NCBI GenBank assembly: GCA_964528795.1
Contig: CAZGUY010000005.1
Span: forward strand, 1-38,964
Length of the DNA: 38,964 nt
Source: DATFJC01 sp964528795
GTDB taxonomy: Bacteria; Patescibacteriota; Patescibacteriia; UBA2591; UBA6264
Reading direction: 5' to 3'
Shown here: piece after piece, positions 7,110 to 15,577 of the stretch
Layout: every line of letters begins with the position of its first letter
How positions within the stretch are numbered: the first letter of the stretch is position 1
The notes under the pieces: generated by a model
Databases searched by the model: none
What the model saw: the letters and a program-made list of their open reading frames with translations, nothing else
What the model was told of the DNA's origin: nothing
Made by a program: the position numbers and the translations under genes

Positions 7110-7952
7110 ATGCTAAAGAAGTACAAACCTACAACTCCATCAAGGAGAAAAGCAAGCGTGATAAATACGCGGGGGTTAGGAAAAGCAAGACCTCCTAAAT
7201 CTTTGCGTAAGACAAAAAAAGCCAAAGCTGGAAGAAGTAAAGGCCAAATCACTGTTAGGCACCAAGGTGGAGGCCATAAGCGCTTTATTAGAATAGTAGA
7301 TTTTAAAAGAGACAAGCATAATGTTCCTGGGGACGTTAAAGCAATTGAGTATGATCCAAACAGAACTGCAAATATTGCTCTGATTTTTTACAAAGATGGA
7401 GAAAAAGCTTACATTATAGCCCCAACTGATCTAAAAGTAGGGGATAAGGTTTTAAGCTCTAAGAAAAGTATCCCTGTTAAGCCTGGCAATAGAATGCCTT
7501 TAGAATTTATTCCAACCGGAACTCAAATTTACAATATAGAACTTACTCCAAATCAAGGCGGTAAAGCTGTTCGTTCAGCTGGAGCAGCTGCTACTTTAAT
7601 GTCAAAAGGAGAAAAATATGCTCAAGTTAAATTTCCCTCAACCGAAATAAGACGTATTCCTTTAAATGCTAGTGCTTCAATTGGACAAGTTTCTAATCCT
7701 GAGTGGCGTTTTATGAGATGGGGAAAAGCTGGTCGAAAGAGAAATAAAGGAATCAGACCTTCAGTTAGAGGTAAAGTTATGGCTCCAGTTGCTCATCCTC
7801 ATGGTGGTAGAGAAGGAGCTGGCCATATTGGTAGAAATTATCCTAGAACTCCTTGGGGCAAACCTGCATTTGGAGTTAAAACTAGAAAAAAGAAAAAACA
7901 AACTAATAAATTTATAATAAGAAGAAGAGTTAAAAAGAAAAAGAAAAAATAA
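7110..7952 (+). CDS. rplB: Ribosomal protein uL2
   Basis: Large-subunit protein at the interface, needed for subunit joining and peptidyl-transferase assembly. The 280 residues are near the usual 273-277. The RNA-binding N-terminal half includes KGQITVRHQGGGHKR (about 45-59). The C-terminal half has the conserved AHPHGG (228-233, with the family histidine at 229) and then GREGAGH. The protein ends in RRRVKKKKKK, one of several lysine tails in this window. It lies 6 nt after rplW and 3 nt before rpsS. Confidence 0.98.
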   Translation: MLKKYKPTTPSRRKASVINTRGLGKARPPKSLRKTKKAKAGRSKGQITVRHQGGGHKRFIRIVDFKRDKHNVPGDVKAIEYDPNRTANIALIFYKDGEKAYIIAPTDLKVGDKVLSSKKSIPVKPGNRMPLEFIPTGTQIYNIELTPNQGGKAVRSAGAAATLMSKGEKYAQVKFPSTEIRRIPLNASASIGQVSNPEWRFMRWGKAGRKRNKGIRPSVRGKVMAPVAHPHGGREGAGHIGRNYPRTPWGKPAFGVKTRKKKKQTNKFIIRRRVKKKKKK

Positions 7953-7955
7953 ATT

Positions 7956-8237
7956 ATGAGTAGATCACTTAAAAAGGGACCTTGGGTGGACCCTAAACTA
8001 CAAAAAAAGATTAAAAATGCTAAAAGGGGAGAAGATGAGATTAAGACTTGGTCAAGAGAATCAACAATTACTCCTGACATGGTTGGTTATACCATAAAAG
8101 TTCACAACGGTAGAAAGCATATCCCTGTTTTAATAGTTGAAAATATGGTAGGCCATAAACTAGGAGAGTTTGCCCATACAAGAAAGTTTATAAAGCATGG
8201 TGGTAAAATGCAAAGAGAATTGGATGAATTAGAGTAA
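7956..8237 (+). CDS. rpsS: Ribosomal protein uS19
   Basis: Small-subunit head protein that works with uS13 near the A-site finger. The 93 residues are normal in length. It starts MSRSLKKGPWVDPKL and carries the signature HNGRKHIPVLIVENMVGHKLGEFA-type region at about 49-72 followed by TRKF. It follows rplB by 3 nt. A 66-nt gap without recognisable features separates it from rplV. Confidence 0.97.
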   Translation: MSRSLKKGPWVDPKLQKKIKNAKRGEDEIKTWSRESTITPDMVGYTIKVHNGRKHIPVLIVENMVGHKLGEFAHTRKFIKHGGKMQRELDELE

Positions 8238-8303
8238 TAGCTAAATAACTTTTAAAGCAAATTAATCTTAGAATTATTAGACAATTAATATAATTTTAAT
8301 AAA

Positions 8304-8837
8304 ATGGAAGTAAAAGCAAGAGCAAATTATCAACATATTTCACCAAAAAAAGCACGGTTAGTAGCCGATGCAGTTAAAGGTATGGATCTAGATAAAGCTT
8401 TAAATCAATTGGAATTTATTCAAAAAAAAGCCTCTGGTATCATTTTAAAAGCTTTAAAATCAGCTCTTGCTAATGCAACACACAATTTTAATATGGATGA
8501 AGATAATTTATTTGTTAAAAACATTATTGTTAATGAAGGACCAACTTTAAAACGACAAAAAGCTAGAGCAATGGGTAGGGCTATGCTTATTAGAAAAAGA
8601 AGGTCTCATATTGAAATAGTTTTAGAACAAAAGGAAAAAAGAGCTGTTAAGAAGAAAACAGGTGAAACCATAGAAGAGCCAGATATTAAAGAAGTTTCAA
8701 AAGATGAAATTTCAGATAAAGATGATATTTCAAAAGGCAAAGAACAAAAACCAAAAGATAAAGATAGAATAGACAAAGAAAACCAAAAAAAGAAAAGTCA
8801 TCCTGTTAAAAAGATGTTTAGAAGAAAAAACGTTTAA
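8304..8837 (+). CDS. rplV: Ribosomal protein uL22 with charged C-terminal extension
   Basis: Exit-tunnel protein binding all domains of 23S rRNA. The core (1-113) begins with ARANYQHISPKKARLVAD and includes the tunnel hairpin GPTLKRQKARAMGRAMLIRKR and SHIEIVL. About 64 residues of low-complexity charged sequence follow (KKKTGETIEEPDIKEVSKDE onward, rich in Lys, Asp and Glu) and end in KKMFRRKNV. The extension is not part of the standard fold. It shares the lysine-rich bias of uL23, uS3, uS5 and uS10 here. Confidence 0.96.
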   Translation: MEVKARANYQHISPKKARLVADAVKGMDLDKALNQLEFIQKKASGIILKALKSALANATHNFNMDEDNLFVKNIIVNEGPTLKRQKARAMGRAMLIRKRRSHIEIVLEQKEKRAVKKKTGETIEEPDIKEVSKDEISDKDDISKGKEQKPKDKDRIDKENQKKKSHPVKKMFRRKNV

Positions 8838-8851
8838 TTTAATTAAAATAT

Positions 8852-9565
8852 ATGGGTAGAAAAATAAATCCAAAAATATTTCGAATTCCCTTTATAAAAA
8901 AATGGGATTCAAAATGGTTTGGTAATAAAAATGAATATAGAAAACTTTTAAAAGAAGATTTAGCAATCAGAGAATTTTTAGAACAAGAATTAAAGGGTGG
9001 AGGAGTATCAAGAATTGAATTAGAAAGATTAGCTAAAAAGATAAATATTACTATTCATACTGCTAAACCAGGTCTTGTTATTGGAAGAGGTGGTGCACAA
9101 ATTGAAAAACTTAAAGATAAATTAAGAGATAAATTTTTAGAAAAAGGACATAAACTGGAAGTTAATGTAGTAGAAGAAAATAATCCAATGCTTTCAGCTT
9201 CAGTAGTATTAGAAAATATTGTTGAAGGCTTAGAAAAAAGAATTCCTTACAGAAGAGTAATTAAAAAAGCTATTAGAGATGTAAAATCCTCTGACGCTAA
9301 AGGAGTAAAAGTTCAAGTTAGTGGTCGTTTAGCTGGAACAGATATTGCAAGAACTGAAAAGTTAAGTTGGGGTAAGTTACCTCTTCATACTCTTCGTTCA
9401 GATATAGATTATGCTAAGGGGGTTGCAGCTACAATTTATGGATCTATCGGAGTTAAGGTTTGGATCTATCGTGGTAAGAAATTTGGTAGAGAAGTAAAAA
9501 TAGAAGACAAGAACAACAAGAAAAATAAAAAGAAAAAAAATAAAAAATCTAAGAAAAATAAATAG
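8852..9565 (+). CDS. rpsC: Ribosomal protein uS3 with lysine tail
   Basis: Small-subunit protein at the mRNA entry channel. Of 237 residues, the start MGRKINPKIFRI is family-like. The KH motif GLVIGRGG is at 74-81, and the C-terminal domain includes KGVKVQVSGRLAGTDIARTE. The last ~20 residues are a Lys/Asn tract (KNNKKNKKKKNKKSKKNK). It lies 14 nt after rplV and 19 nt before rplP in the standard S10 order. Confidence 0.97.
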   Translation: MGRKINPKIFRIPFIKKWDSKWFGNKNEYRKLLKEDLAIREFLEQELKGGGVSRIELERLAKKINITIHTAKPGLVIGRGGAQIEKLKDKLRDKFLEKGHKLEVNVVEENNPMLSASVVLENIVEGLEKRIPYRRVIKKAIRDVKSSDAKGVKVQVSGRLAGTDIARTEKLSWGKLPLHTLRSDIDYAKGVAATIYGSIGVKVWIYRGKKFGREVKIEDKNNKKNKKKKNKKSKKNK

Positions 9566-9584
9566 TTAATTTTAATATACATTT

Positions 9585-9998
9585 ATGTTAATGCCGAAAA
9601 AGGTAAAATATAGAAAAACCCAAAAAGGACGTCGCCGCAACAAAGGCGTAGCAGGTCGAGGTACCACTATTGAATTTGGAGAGTACGCTCTTAAATCAAT
9701 GGAGCCTAAATGGATTACTTCAAGACAAATTGAAGCTTGTAGAAAGGTCTTTGTTAGGAATTTTGATAAAGGTGGTAAACTTTGGATTAGAATTTTTCCT
9801 GATAAACCAGTTACTAAAAAAGGTTTAGAACTCCCTATGGGAGGTGGTAAAGGTGAGCTTGATCATTTTGTAGCTCCAGTAAAGCCAGGTAGAATCATTT
9901 TTGAATTAGCTGGTCTTGATGAAGCTACTACAAGAAAGCTTTTTAAAAAGGCATCACATAAATTACCTGTTAAAACAAAAGTGATTAAGAAAAAATAA
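9585..9998 (+). CDS. rplP: Ribosomal protein uL16
   Basis: Large-subunit protein that helps position tRNA at the A and P sites. It has 137 residues, the usual length. The ATG at 9585 gives MLMPKKVKYRKTQKGR, matching the conserved MLMPKR start, so it is preferred over the second ATG at 9591. The signature GNKG-like NKGVAGRGTTIEFGEYAL and RIFPDKPVTKKGLELPMGGGKG are present. Confidence 0.98.
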   Translation: MLMPKKVKYRKTQKGRRRNKGVAGRGTTIEFGEYALKSMEPKWITSRQIEACRKVFVRNFDKGGKLWIRIFPDKPVTKKGLELPMGGGKGELDHFVAPVKPGRIIFELAGLDEATTRKLFKKASHKLPVKTKVIKKK

Positions 9999-10001
9999 AT
10001 T

Positions 10002-10196
10002 ATGAAAGTTAAAGAATTAAGACAAAAAAGCAAGAATGAATTAAATTCTCTTTTAAAGGAGAAAAGAGAAAAATTGCGTGGTTTAAGATTTGATGTCTCT
10101 TTAAAGCAATCAAAAAATGTAAGACAAATTCGAAATCTTAGAAAAGATATAGCTCGTATTCTTACTGTTTTAAATCAAAACAAAAATAATAAATAA
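10002..10196 (+). CDS. rpmC: Ribosomal protein uL29
   Basis: Small two-helix large-subunit protein at the exit tunnel, contacting uL23. The 64 residues match the family: KELRQKSKNELNSLLKEKREKL forms helix 1, and the signature KNVRQIRNLRKDIARILTVL forms helix 2. It is placed between rplP (3 nt) and rpsQ (5 nt), as in the standard operon. Confidence 0.96.
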   Translation: MKVKELRQKSKNELNSLLKEKREKLRGLRFDVSLKQSKNVRQIRNLRKDIARILTVLNQNKNNK

Positions 10197-10201
10197 ATTT
10201 T

Positions 10202-10438
10202 ATGGCAAAAAAAAGATTTCAAGGACAAGTAGTTTCTGATAAAATGGACAAAACAATTGTTGTTAAGGTAGAAAGAACAAAAATGCATCCTTTATACAAA
10301 AAAAGATATAAAGTCCACAAAAAATATAAAGTTCATGATGAAGAAAATAGGGCTAAAGAAGGTCAAGAAGTTCTTTTTGAAGAATGTCGCCCTATTTCTA
10401 AAGATAAGAAGTGGAGATTAATCAAAGTTTTAGATTAA
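10202..10438 (+). CDS. rpsQ: Ribosomal protein uS17
   Basis: Primary 16S rRNA-binding protein with an OB fold. It has 78 residues with the family features GQVVSDKMDKTIVVKVER, HPLYKKRYKVHKKYKVHDE and the ending ECRPISKDKKWRLIKVL. It follows rpmC by 5 nt and precedes rplN by 9 nt, the usual S10/spc junction. Confidence 0.97.
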   Translation: MAKKRFQGQVVSDKMDKTIVVKVERTKMHPLYKKRYKVHKKYKVHDEENRAKEGQEVLFEECRPISKDKKWRLIKVLD

Positions 10439-10447
10439 AAGATATAT

Positions 10448-10813
10448 ATGATTCAACCAGAAACTAAATTAAAAGTTATTGATAATACAGGAGCAAATAT
10501 TATTCAATGTATTAGAGTTTTAGGAAGCGGTAAAAGACCAACCGCTACTGTTGGCGATGTTATAGTTGCTACTGTTAAAAAAGCTACCCCAAGAAAGGAA
10601 GTTAAAAAAGGGGACGTAGTTAAAGCTGTGGTTGTTAGAACTAAAAAAGAAATTTCTCGAGATAATGGAGTTTATATGAGATTTGATGATAATGCAGCTG
10701 TAATTTTAGACGGTAAAAAACCAAAAGGAAATAGAATTTTTGGAGCAGTTGCTAAAGAATTAAGAGCTAAAGGTTTTCAAAATGTAATTTCTTTATCACC
10801 AGAAGTATTATGA
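10448..10813 (+). CDS. rplN: Ribosomal protein uL14
   Basis: Large-subunit interface protein. The 121 residues start MIQPETKLKVIDNTGAN and contain GDVIVATVKKATPRKEVKKGDVVKAVVVRTKK, then the conserved FDDNAAVIL and GNRIFGAVAKELR. It ends with TGA, which overlaps the ATG of rplX by 4 nt (ATGA). This shows TGA is a stop codon here and suggests coupled translation. Confidence 0.98.
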   Translation: MIQPETKLKVIDNTGANIIQCIRVLGSGKRPTATVGDVIVATVKKATPRKEVKKGDVVKAVVVRTKKEISRDNGVYMRFDDNAAVILDGKKPKGNRIFGAVAKELRAKGFQNVISLSPEVL

Positions 10814-11121
10814 AAATAAAAAAAGATGACAAAGTAAAAATTATATCTGGTAAAGATAAGGGGAGGAAAGGGAAAGTCCTTAAAGCTTTACCTCGCGAAA
10901 ATAAAGTTGTAGTAGAAGGTTTAAACACTGTTGTTAAACATGTTAAACCTAAAAAAAGAGGTAAAAAGGGGCAAAGAGTCAAAATGGCTATGCCAATTGA
11001 TGTTTCTAATGTTAAATTTATCTGTCCTGAATGCAAAAAACCAATTAGAGTAGGTTATAAAATTCTTTCTGACGGCAGAAAAAAAAGGTTTTGCCGAAAG
11101 TGTAAAAATGTTTTTAAATAA
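10810..11121 (+). CDS. rplX: Ribosomal protein uL24 (zinc-binding type)
   Basis: Assembly-initiator protein of the large subunit, with an N-terminal KOW motif (KKDDKVKIISGKDKGRKGKV, about 4-23). The C-terminal part has Cys72, Cys75, Cys95 and Cys98 arranged as two CxxC pairs, so a zinc site is likely. Length 103 is usual. The start overlaps the rplN stop. Confidence 0.97.
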   Translation: MKIKKDDKVKIISGKDKGRKGKVLKALPRENKVVVEGLNTVVKHVKPKKRGKKGQRVKMAMPIDVSNVKFICPECKKPIRVGYKILSDGRKKRFCRKCKNVFK

Positions 11122-11128
11122 ATAAAAT

Positions 11129-11701
11129 ATGAGATTAAAGAAAAAATACAAAAAAGAAATAATTTCTAAAATGAAAAAAGATTTTGATTATGATAATGAA
11201 ATGGCTGTACCTGAATTGGAAAAAATTGTTATCAATGTTGGAATTAATAAGAAAAGAAAAGAAAATGATTCTAATTATATTGAATATGTTACTGATATGA
11301 TTGCTCAAATAACTGGTCAAAGACCAAGAATAAATAAATCTAAAAAGTCTATTTCAGGCTTTGATATAAGACAAGGAGAGCCAGTAGGGCTTAGCACGGT
11401 TTTAAGAGGAGAAAAAATGTGGAGTTTTTTAGAAAGATTGATTTTTGTTGCAATGCCTAGAACAAGAGACTTTAGAGGGGTTGACCCTAAAAGCGTTGAT
11501 AAGGCTGGTAACTTGTCTATGGGTCTAAAAAATCAAATGTGTTTCCCGGAAATCGATTCTGAAGAAAATGATAAAACCTTTGGTTTTCAAATAACAGTTG
11601 TTACTTCTACTAATGATAGAGAAAAAGGTTTACAACTTTTAAAATATTTAGAAATTCCTTTTAAAAAGGAGAAAAACAAAAAATCACAAAAAAGTAAATA
11701 G
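11129..11701 (+). CDS. rplE: Ribosomal protein uL5
   Basis: 5S rRNA-binding protein of the central protuberance. The 190 residues include PELEKIVINVGI near the N-terminus and the conserved loop region GEPVGLSTVLRG and RDFRGVDPKSVDKAGNLSMG. A lysine-rich tail (KKEKNKKSQKSK) adds about 10 residues to the usual 179. It follows rplX by 7 nt. Confidence 0.97.
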   Translation: MRLKKKYKKEIISKMKKDFDYDNEMAVPELEKIVINVGINKKRKENDSNYIEYVTDMIAQITGQRPRINKSKKSISGFDIRQGEPVGLSTVLRGEKMWSFLERLIFVAMPRTRDFRGVDPKSVDKAGNLSMGLKNQMCFPEIDSEENDKTFGFQITVVTSTNDREKGLQLLKYLEIPFKKEKNKKSQKSK

Positions 11702-11720
11702 TTTAATTTAATATATATTT

Positions 11721-11906
11721 ATGGCTAGAAAAGCTAAAGTCGTAAAATCAAATAAAGAACCTAAATATTCTACTAGAAAAAATAGAAGATGTTTTCGTTG
11801 TGGTAGAGGCCGTGGTTATATGAGAGAATTTGGGCTTTGTAGAATTTGTTTTAGAGAGTTAGCTAGAAAAGGGTTACTACCTGGTGTTAGAAAGAGTAGT
11901 TGGTAA
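11721..11906 (+). CDS. rpsN: Ribosomal protein uS14, zinc-binding type
   Basis: Short (61 residues) zinc form of uS14, a head protein of the small subunit. Zinc ligands Cys24, Cys27, Cys40 and Cys43 are all present (RCFRCGRGRGYMREFGLCRI region), followed by CFRELARKGLLPGVRKSSW, the conserved end. This type corresponds to the C+ (type Z) protein of Gram-positives and CPR, unlike the ~100-residue zinc-free form. Confidence 0.97.
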   Translation: MARKAKVVKSNKEPKYSTRKNRRCFRCGRGRGYMREFGLCRICFRELARKGLLPGVRKSSW

Positions 11907-11959
11907 TCTTTATTTAGGCGTTAAAAATATAAATTTATAAATCGATTAATATTTCATTT

Positions 11960-12376
11960 ATGACTGATCCAATTGCTGACATGTTAACTAGAGTTCGAAA
12001 TTCCCTTGCTGCAAGAAAGCAAGAGGTAAGTGTTCCCTTTTCTAATTTTAAGCTTGCAATTGCTAACCTTTTAAAAAGAGAAGGTTGGATTAAGGACGTA
12101 GAAACAGTTGAGGTTCCTTCTTCTAAAAAAGATAGTTCAGCTATGTTTAAAGAAATAAATATTACTTTAAAGTATGATAAACATGGCCAACCCGTTATTG
12201 ATACTCTTACAAGAATTTCAAAGCCTGGTAGAAGAATTTACAGGCAAGCTGAAGATATTAAAAAGGTGAAAAATGGTTATGGGATGTCTATTATTTCTAC
12301 TTCAGACGGAGTTATGGCCGGGGGAGAAGCTTATAAAAAAGGAAAAGGCGGAGAGCTTATTTGTAAAATATGGTAA
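11960..12376 (+). CDS. rpsH: Ribosomal protein uS8
   Basis: Primary 16S rRNA binder; in E. coli it represses the spc operon. The 138 residues start MTDPIADMLTRVRNSLAARK and carry RISKPGRRIYRQAEDIKKVKNGYGMSIISTS and the C-terminal GVMAGGEAYKKGKGGELICKIW. It follows rpsN after 53 AT-rich nt with no clear structure. Confidence 0.98.
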   Translation: MTDPIADMLTRVRNSLAARKQEVSVPFSNFKLAIANLLKREGWIKDVETVEVPSSKKDSSAMFKEINITLKYDKHGQPVIDTLTRISKPGRRIYRQAEDIKKVKNGYGMSIISTSDGVMAGGEAYKKGKGGELICKIW

Positions 12377-12391
12377 TTTAATTTAAAAATT

Positions 12392-12949
12392 ATGTCACAC
12401 ATAGGAAAAAAAGAAATCACAATTCCAGATAAGGTGGAAATAGATATTAAATCAGATAAAATTATAGTCAAAGGTCCAAAAGGTAAGTTGGATCAAAGTT
12501 TACCTGATTGTTTAAATATTGATAAAAAAGAAGATCACCTAAAAGTTTCAGTTAAGAATGCTAAAGTTAAAAGACAACATGCTATTTGGGGAACTTATGC
12601 TCGTCTTATTAAAAATATGATAACTGGTGTAACAAAAGGTTATGAAAAAGAATTAGAATTAGTAGGGGTTGGTTATAAAGTTAATGTTCAAGGTGATACT
12701 TTAAATGTCTTTGTTGGTTATTCTCACAAAGTTCCTTATAAAATTCCTGAAGAAGTAGATATTGAAGCAAAAAAAACTGAAATTAAGGTATCAGGAATTG
12801 ATAAACAAAAAGTTAATCAAGTGGCTGCTGAAATTAGAAGTATTAGAAAGCCTGAACCTTATAAAGGTAAAGGTATTAAATATAAAGATGAGGTTATTAA
12901 GAAAAAACCTGGTAAAAAGGCAGTTTCTGAAGAGGGAATGGGGGCTTAG
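12392..12949 (+). CDS. rplF: Ribosomal protein uL6
   Basis: Large-subunit protein near the factor-binding site, made of two related domains. It starts MSHIGKKEITIPDKVEI and contains GVTKGYEKELELVGVGYK and, near the end, the signature RKPEPYKGKGIKYKDEVIKKKPGKK. The 185 residues include a short extra tail (AVSEEGMGA). An overlapping forward frame at 12762-12953 is a shadow. Confidence 0.98.
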   Translation: MSHIGKKEITIPDKVEIDIKSDKIIVKGPKGKLDQSLPDCLNIDKKEDHLKVSVKNAKVKRQHAIWGTYARLIKNMITGVTKGYEKELELVGVGYKVNVQGDTLNVFVGYSHKVPYKIPEEVDIEAKKTEIKVSGIDKQKVNQVAAEIRSIRKPEPYKGKGIKYKDEVIKKKPGKKAVSEEGMGA

Positions 12950-12976
12950 TTAAAAATTTTAATAATATTTTAATTT

Positions 12977-13333
12977 ATGACTAACGAGTTAAAAAGAAAA
13001 AAACGACATAGAAGAGTAAGGGGAAAAGTTTCTGGTACTAAAAAGAGACCAAGACTTTCCATTTTTAAAAGTAATAAGTTTACATATGCTCAGATTATAA
13101 ATGATAAAACTGGTGAAACTTTAGTTAGTGCTGATTCCAGAGAAGTTTTAAATAAAAAAAATAAAAATAAATTAACAAAAGTAAAAGCAGCTAAAAAAAC
13201 AGGAGAACTTTTAGCTAAGCGTGCCAAAAAGAAGAAAATCAAAAAAGTTGTTTTTGATAGAAGTGGTTATGATTTTCATGGTAGGGTAAAAGCTTTAGCA
13301 AAAGGGGCACGTGATAAAGGATTAAACTTTTAA
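12977..13333 (+). CDS. rplR: Ribosomal protein uL18
   Basis: 5S rRNA-binding protein of the large subunit. The 118 residues include RRVRGKVSGTKKRPRLSIFKSNKFTYAQIIND and the end VVFDRSGYDFHGRVKALAKGARDKGLNF, typical of the family. It is placed between rplF (27 nt) and rpsE (7 nt). Confidence 0.97.
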   Translation: MTNELKRKKRHRRVRGKVSGTKKRPRLSIFKSNKFTYAQIINDKTGETLVSADSREVLNKKNKNKLTKVKAAKKTGELLAKRAKKKKIKKVVFDRSGYDFHGRVKALAKGARDKGLNF

Positions 13334-13340
13334 ATAAATT

Positions 13341-13817
13341 ATGTCAAAGAAAAAAAATAAAAAATCAAAAAAGAAAAAAGGTAGAAAGAAAAGAGAATTT
13401 GATCAAGACTTAGTTGATCTTGCTCGAGTAGTAAGAGTTATAAAGGGTGGTAGACGCCTTAGGTTTAGAGCTTGTATTGTTATAGGCAATAAAAAGGGTA
13501 AAGTTGGTGTTGGAGTAGCAAAAGGCTCGGATGTTCCTATAGCAATTAAAAAAGCAGTTAAGCAAGCTAAAAAGAACATTATTGAAGTTCCAATTGAAAA
13601 TGGAACTATTCCTCATAGTATAAAGACAAAACTAGGTGCTTCAAGAATTCTTTTAAGACCAGCTCCAAAAGGACACGGAATTATTGCAGGCGGAGTAGTG
13701 CGTGTAATTTTGAATTTGGCTGGAGTAAAAAATGCTACTGGTAAAATTTTAGGCTCTAACAATTCCTTGAATAATGCTAAGGCAATGATCAAAGCCTTAC
13801 AATCTTTTAAAGTATAA
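13341..13817 (+). CDS. rpsE: Ribosomal protein uS5 with lysine-rich N-terminus
   Basis: Small-subunit protein at the mRNA entry, involved in fidelity. The first ~18 residues are a lysine tract (SKKKNKKSKKKKGRKK). The core has VVRVIKGGRRLRFRACIVIGN and GKVGVGVAKGSDVPIAIKKAV (dsRNA-binding fold), then PAPKGHGIIAGGVVRVILNLAGV. The next gene is rplO after only 5 nt: rpmD (uL30), which normally lies between them, is absent, a known CPR trait. Confidence 0.97.
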   Translation: MSKKKNKKSKKKKGRKKREFDQDLVDLARVVRVIKGGRRLRFRACIVIGNKKGKVGVGVAKGSDVPIAIKKAVKQAKKNIIEVPIENGTIPHSIKTKLGASRILLRPAPKGHGIIAGGVVRVILNLAGVKNATGKILGSNNSLNNAKAMIKALQSFKV

Positions 13818-13822
13818 AATTT

Positions 13823-14272
13823 ATGTCTTTGAAATTATCTAATTTAAAACCAAAAAAGGGATCAAAGTCCTCTAAAAAGAGGGTAGGCCGAGGTAATTCT
13901 TCAGGTTATGGTACTTATGCTGGTCGAGGTATGAATGGTCAAAGATCTCGCTCTGGTGGTAAAAAAGGTTTGAAGTTAAAAGGCTTTAGAAGTGTTTTAA
14001 AAAGAATTCCAAAACTAAAAGGATTTAAAAGTATTCATGAAAAACCAGCCATTGTTAATCTTTTAACTCTTCAAAATAAATTTAAATCAGGTGATACAGT
14101 TGATATCGATATCTTAAAAGAAAAGGGTGTTTTGTCAAACAAAGAAAAACATGTTAAAATTTTAGGCAAAGGTAAGATAAAAAAGAAATTAATCGTAAAA
14201 GCTGATGCTTTTTCAAAAAGTGCAGAAAAAGCTATAAAAGACGCAGATGGCAAGGTTATTAAAACAAAATAA
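13823..14272 (+). CDS. rplO: Ribosomal protein uL15
   Basis: Late-assembly large-subunit protein. The 149 residues start MSLKLSNLKPKKGSKSSKKRVGRGNSSGYG with the conserved glycine-rich, RNA-threading N-terminus (GRGMNGQRSRSGGKKG). The C-terminal domain contains VNLLTLQNKFKSGDTVDIDILKEKG. It follows rpsE directly and precedes secY by 12 nt. Confidence 0.97.
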   Translation: MSLKLSNLKPKKGSKSSKKRVGRGNSSGYGTYAGRGMNGQRSRSGGKKGLKLKGFRSVLKRIPKLKGFKSIHEKPAIVNLLTLQNKFKSGDTVDIDILKEKGVLSNKEKHVKILGKGKIKKKLIVKADAFSKSAEKAIKDADGKVIKTK

Positions 14273-14284
14273 ATTTATTTATTC

Positions 14285-15565
14285 ATGTTTATTGATAAAT
14301 TAAAAAGAATTTGGGCAATTAAAGATCTTAGAAAAAAGATTTTGTTTGTTTTAGCAATGCTTATAATCTTTAGAATAGCTGCTCATATTCCTGTTCCTGG
14401 TGTAAATGTGGCTGAATTAAAAGAACTTTTTTCTCAAAATCAAATGCTTGGCATGCTTAATGTAATGTCAGGTGGAGCTATGAGTAACTTTTCTGTAGTA
14501 GCAATGGGTGTTGCTCCTTTTATTACTGCTTCAATTATTATGCAGCTTTTAACCATGATTGTCCCAAAATTAGAAGAACTTTCTAAATCAGGCCCAGAAG
14601 GTAGAAAAAAAATTAATCAATATTCAAGATATTTAACTGTACCTCTGGCAATTTTTCAATCATATGGAATGATTGCTCTTTTAAAACAATCATCAGCCTC
14701 AATTGTTCAAAGTCTGTCTTTAATTCAGACTCTTCATATAATGCTTGTTATGACAGCTGGGACAGTCTTTTTGATGTGGCTTGGTGAACTTATTACAGAA
14801 AAAAATATTGGTAACGGTATATCTTTAATTATATTTGCTGGTATTGTTGAAAGAATTCCATCTGCTTTGCAACAAATTGTTGTTACCTTTACAGCGGCTA
14901 AGGTTATGGAACTTTTAGTACTTACTGGTTTAGCTGTAATTACAATTGCCGGAGTAGTTTTAATAACTCAAGCTCAAAGAAATATTCCTGTTACTTATGC
15001 TAGGAGAGTTAGAGGTAGAAAAATGTATGGTGGTCAAGACACTTACCTTCCTTTAAAAGTTAATCAAGCTGGAATGATTCCGATTATTTTTGCAATTTCA
15101 GTTGTTTTGTTTCCTGGCTTAATAGGGAAGCTTATGATGAGGTCTAGTACAGCTTTTATTGCTAATATTGGAGAATTTTTATCAGGTATGATGAATAATC
15201 AATTGATTTATGGAATTATTTACTTTGGCTTAGTAGTTGCTTTTGCTTACTTTTATACTAGTATTGTTTTTCATCCGGATGAAATTTCTGAAAATCTTCA
15301 AAAACAAGGTGGTTTTATACCAGGTATAAGACCAGGAGATCATACAGCTAATTATTTATCTAACATAAGTAAAAGAGTTATGTTTGCTGGAGCAATGTCC
15401 TTAGGTTTAATTGCTGTTTTACCAGTTATAATTCAAAATACTTTTCAAACTTCAAGTTTTGTTGTAGGTGGGGCAGCTGTTTTAATTGTGGTTAGTGTAG
15501 TTTTAAGAACGGTCAAGCAAATAAAAGCTCAAATTTCAATGCACGAATACGAAGGAGGAGCTTAA
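14285..15565 (+). CDS. secY: Preprotein translocase subunit SecY
   Basis: Central pore of the Sec translocon. The 426-residue protein has about ten membrane helices. Family sequence is clear: RIAAHIPVPGV in helix 1, GVAPFITASIIMQLL in helix 2, SGPEGRKKINQYSRYLT in the first cytoplasmic loop, GNGISLIIFAGIV, and PLKVNQAGMIPIIFA. The C5 cytoplasmic loop that binds SecA and the ribosome includes GGFIPGIRPGDHTANYL. It lies at the end of the spc block, as in most bacteria, and is followed by adk. Confidence 0.98.
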   Translation: MFIDKLKRIWAIKDLRKKILFVLAMLIIFRIAAHIPVPGVNVAELKELFSQNQMLGMLNVMSGGAMSNFSVVAMGVAPFITASIIMQLLTMIVPKLEELSKSGPEGRKKINQYSRYLTVPLAIFQSYGMIALLKQSSASIVQSLSLIQTLHIMLVMTAGTVFLMWLGELITEKNIGNGISLIIFAGIVERIPSALQQIVVTFTAAKVMELLVLTGLAVITIAGVVLITQAQRNIPVTYARRVRGRKMYGGQDTYLPLKVNQAGMIPIIFAISVVLFPGLIGKLMMRSSTAFIANIGEFLSGMMNNQLIYGIIYFGLVVAFAYFYTSIVFHPDEISENLQKQGGFIPGIRPGDHTANYLSNISKRVMFAGAMSLGLIAVLPVIIQNTFQTSSFVVGGAAVLIVVSVVLRTVKQIKAQISMHEYEGGA

Positions 15566-15577
15566 TTTTTAAAAAAC

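Noticed and set aside
7022..7315. Minus-strand ORF across the rplW-rplB junction
   Set aside because: Shadow of two well-supported ribosomal protein genes.
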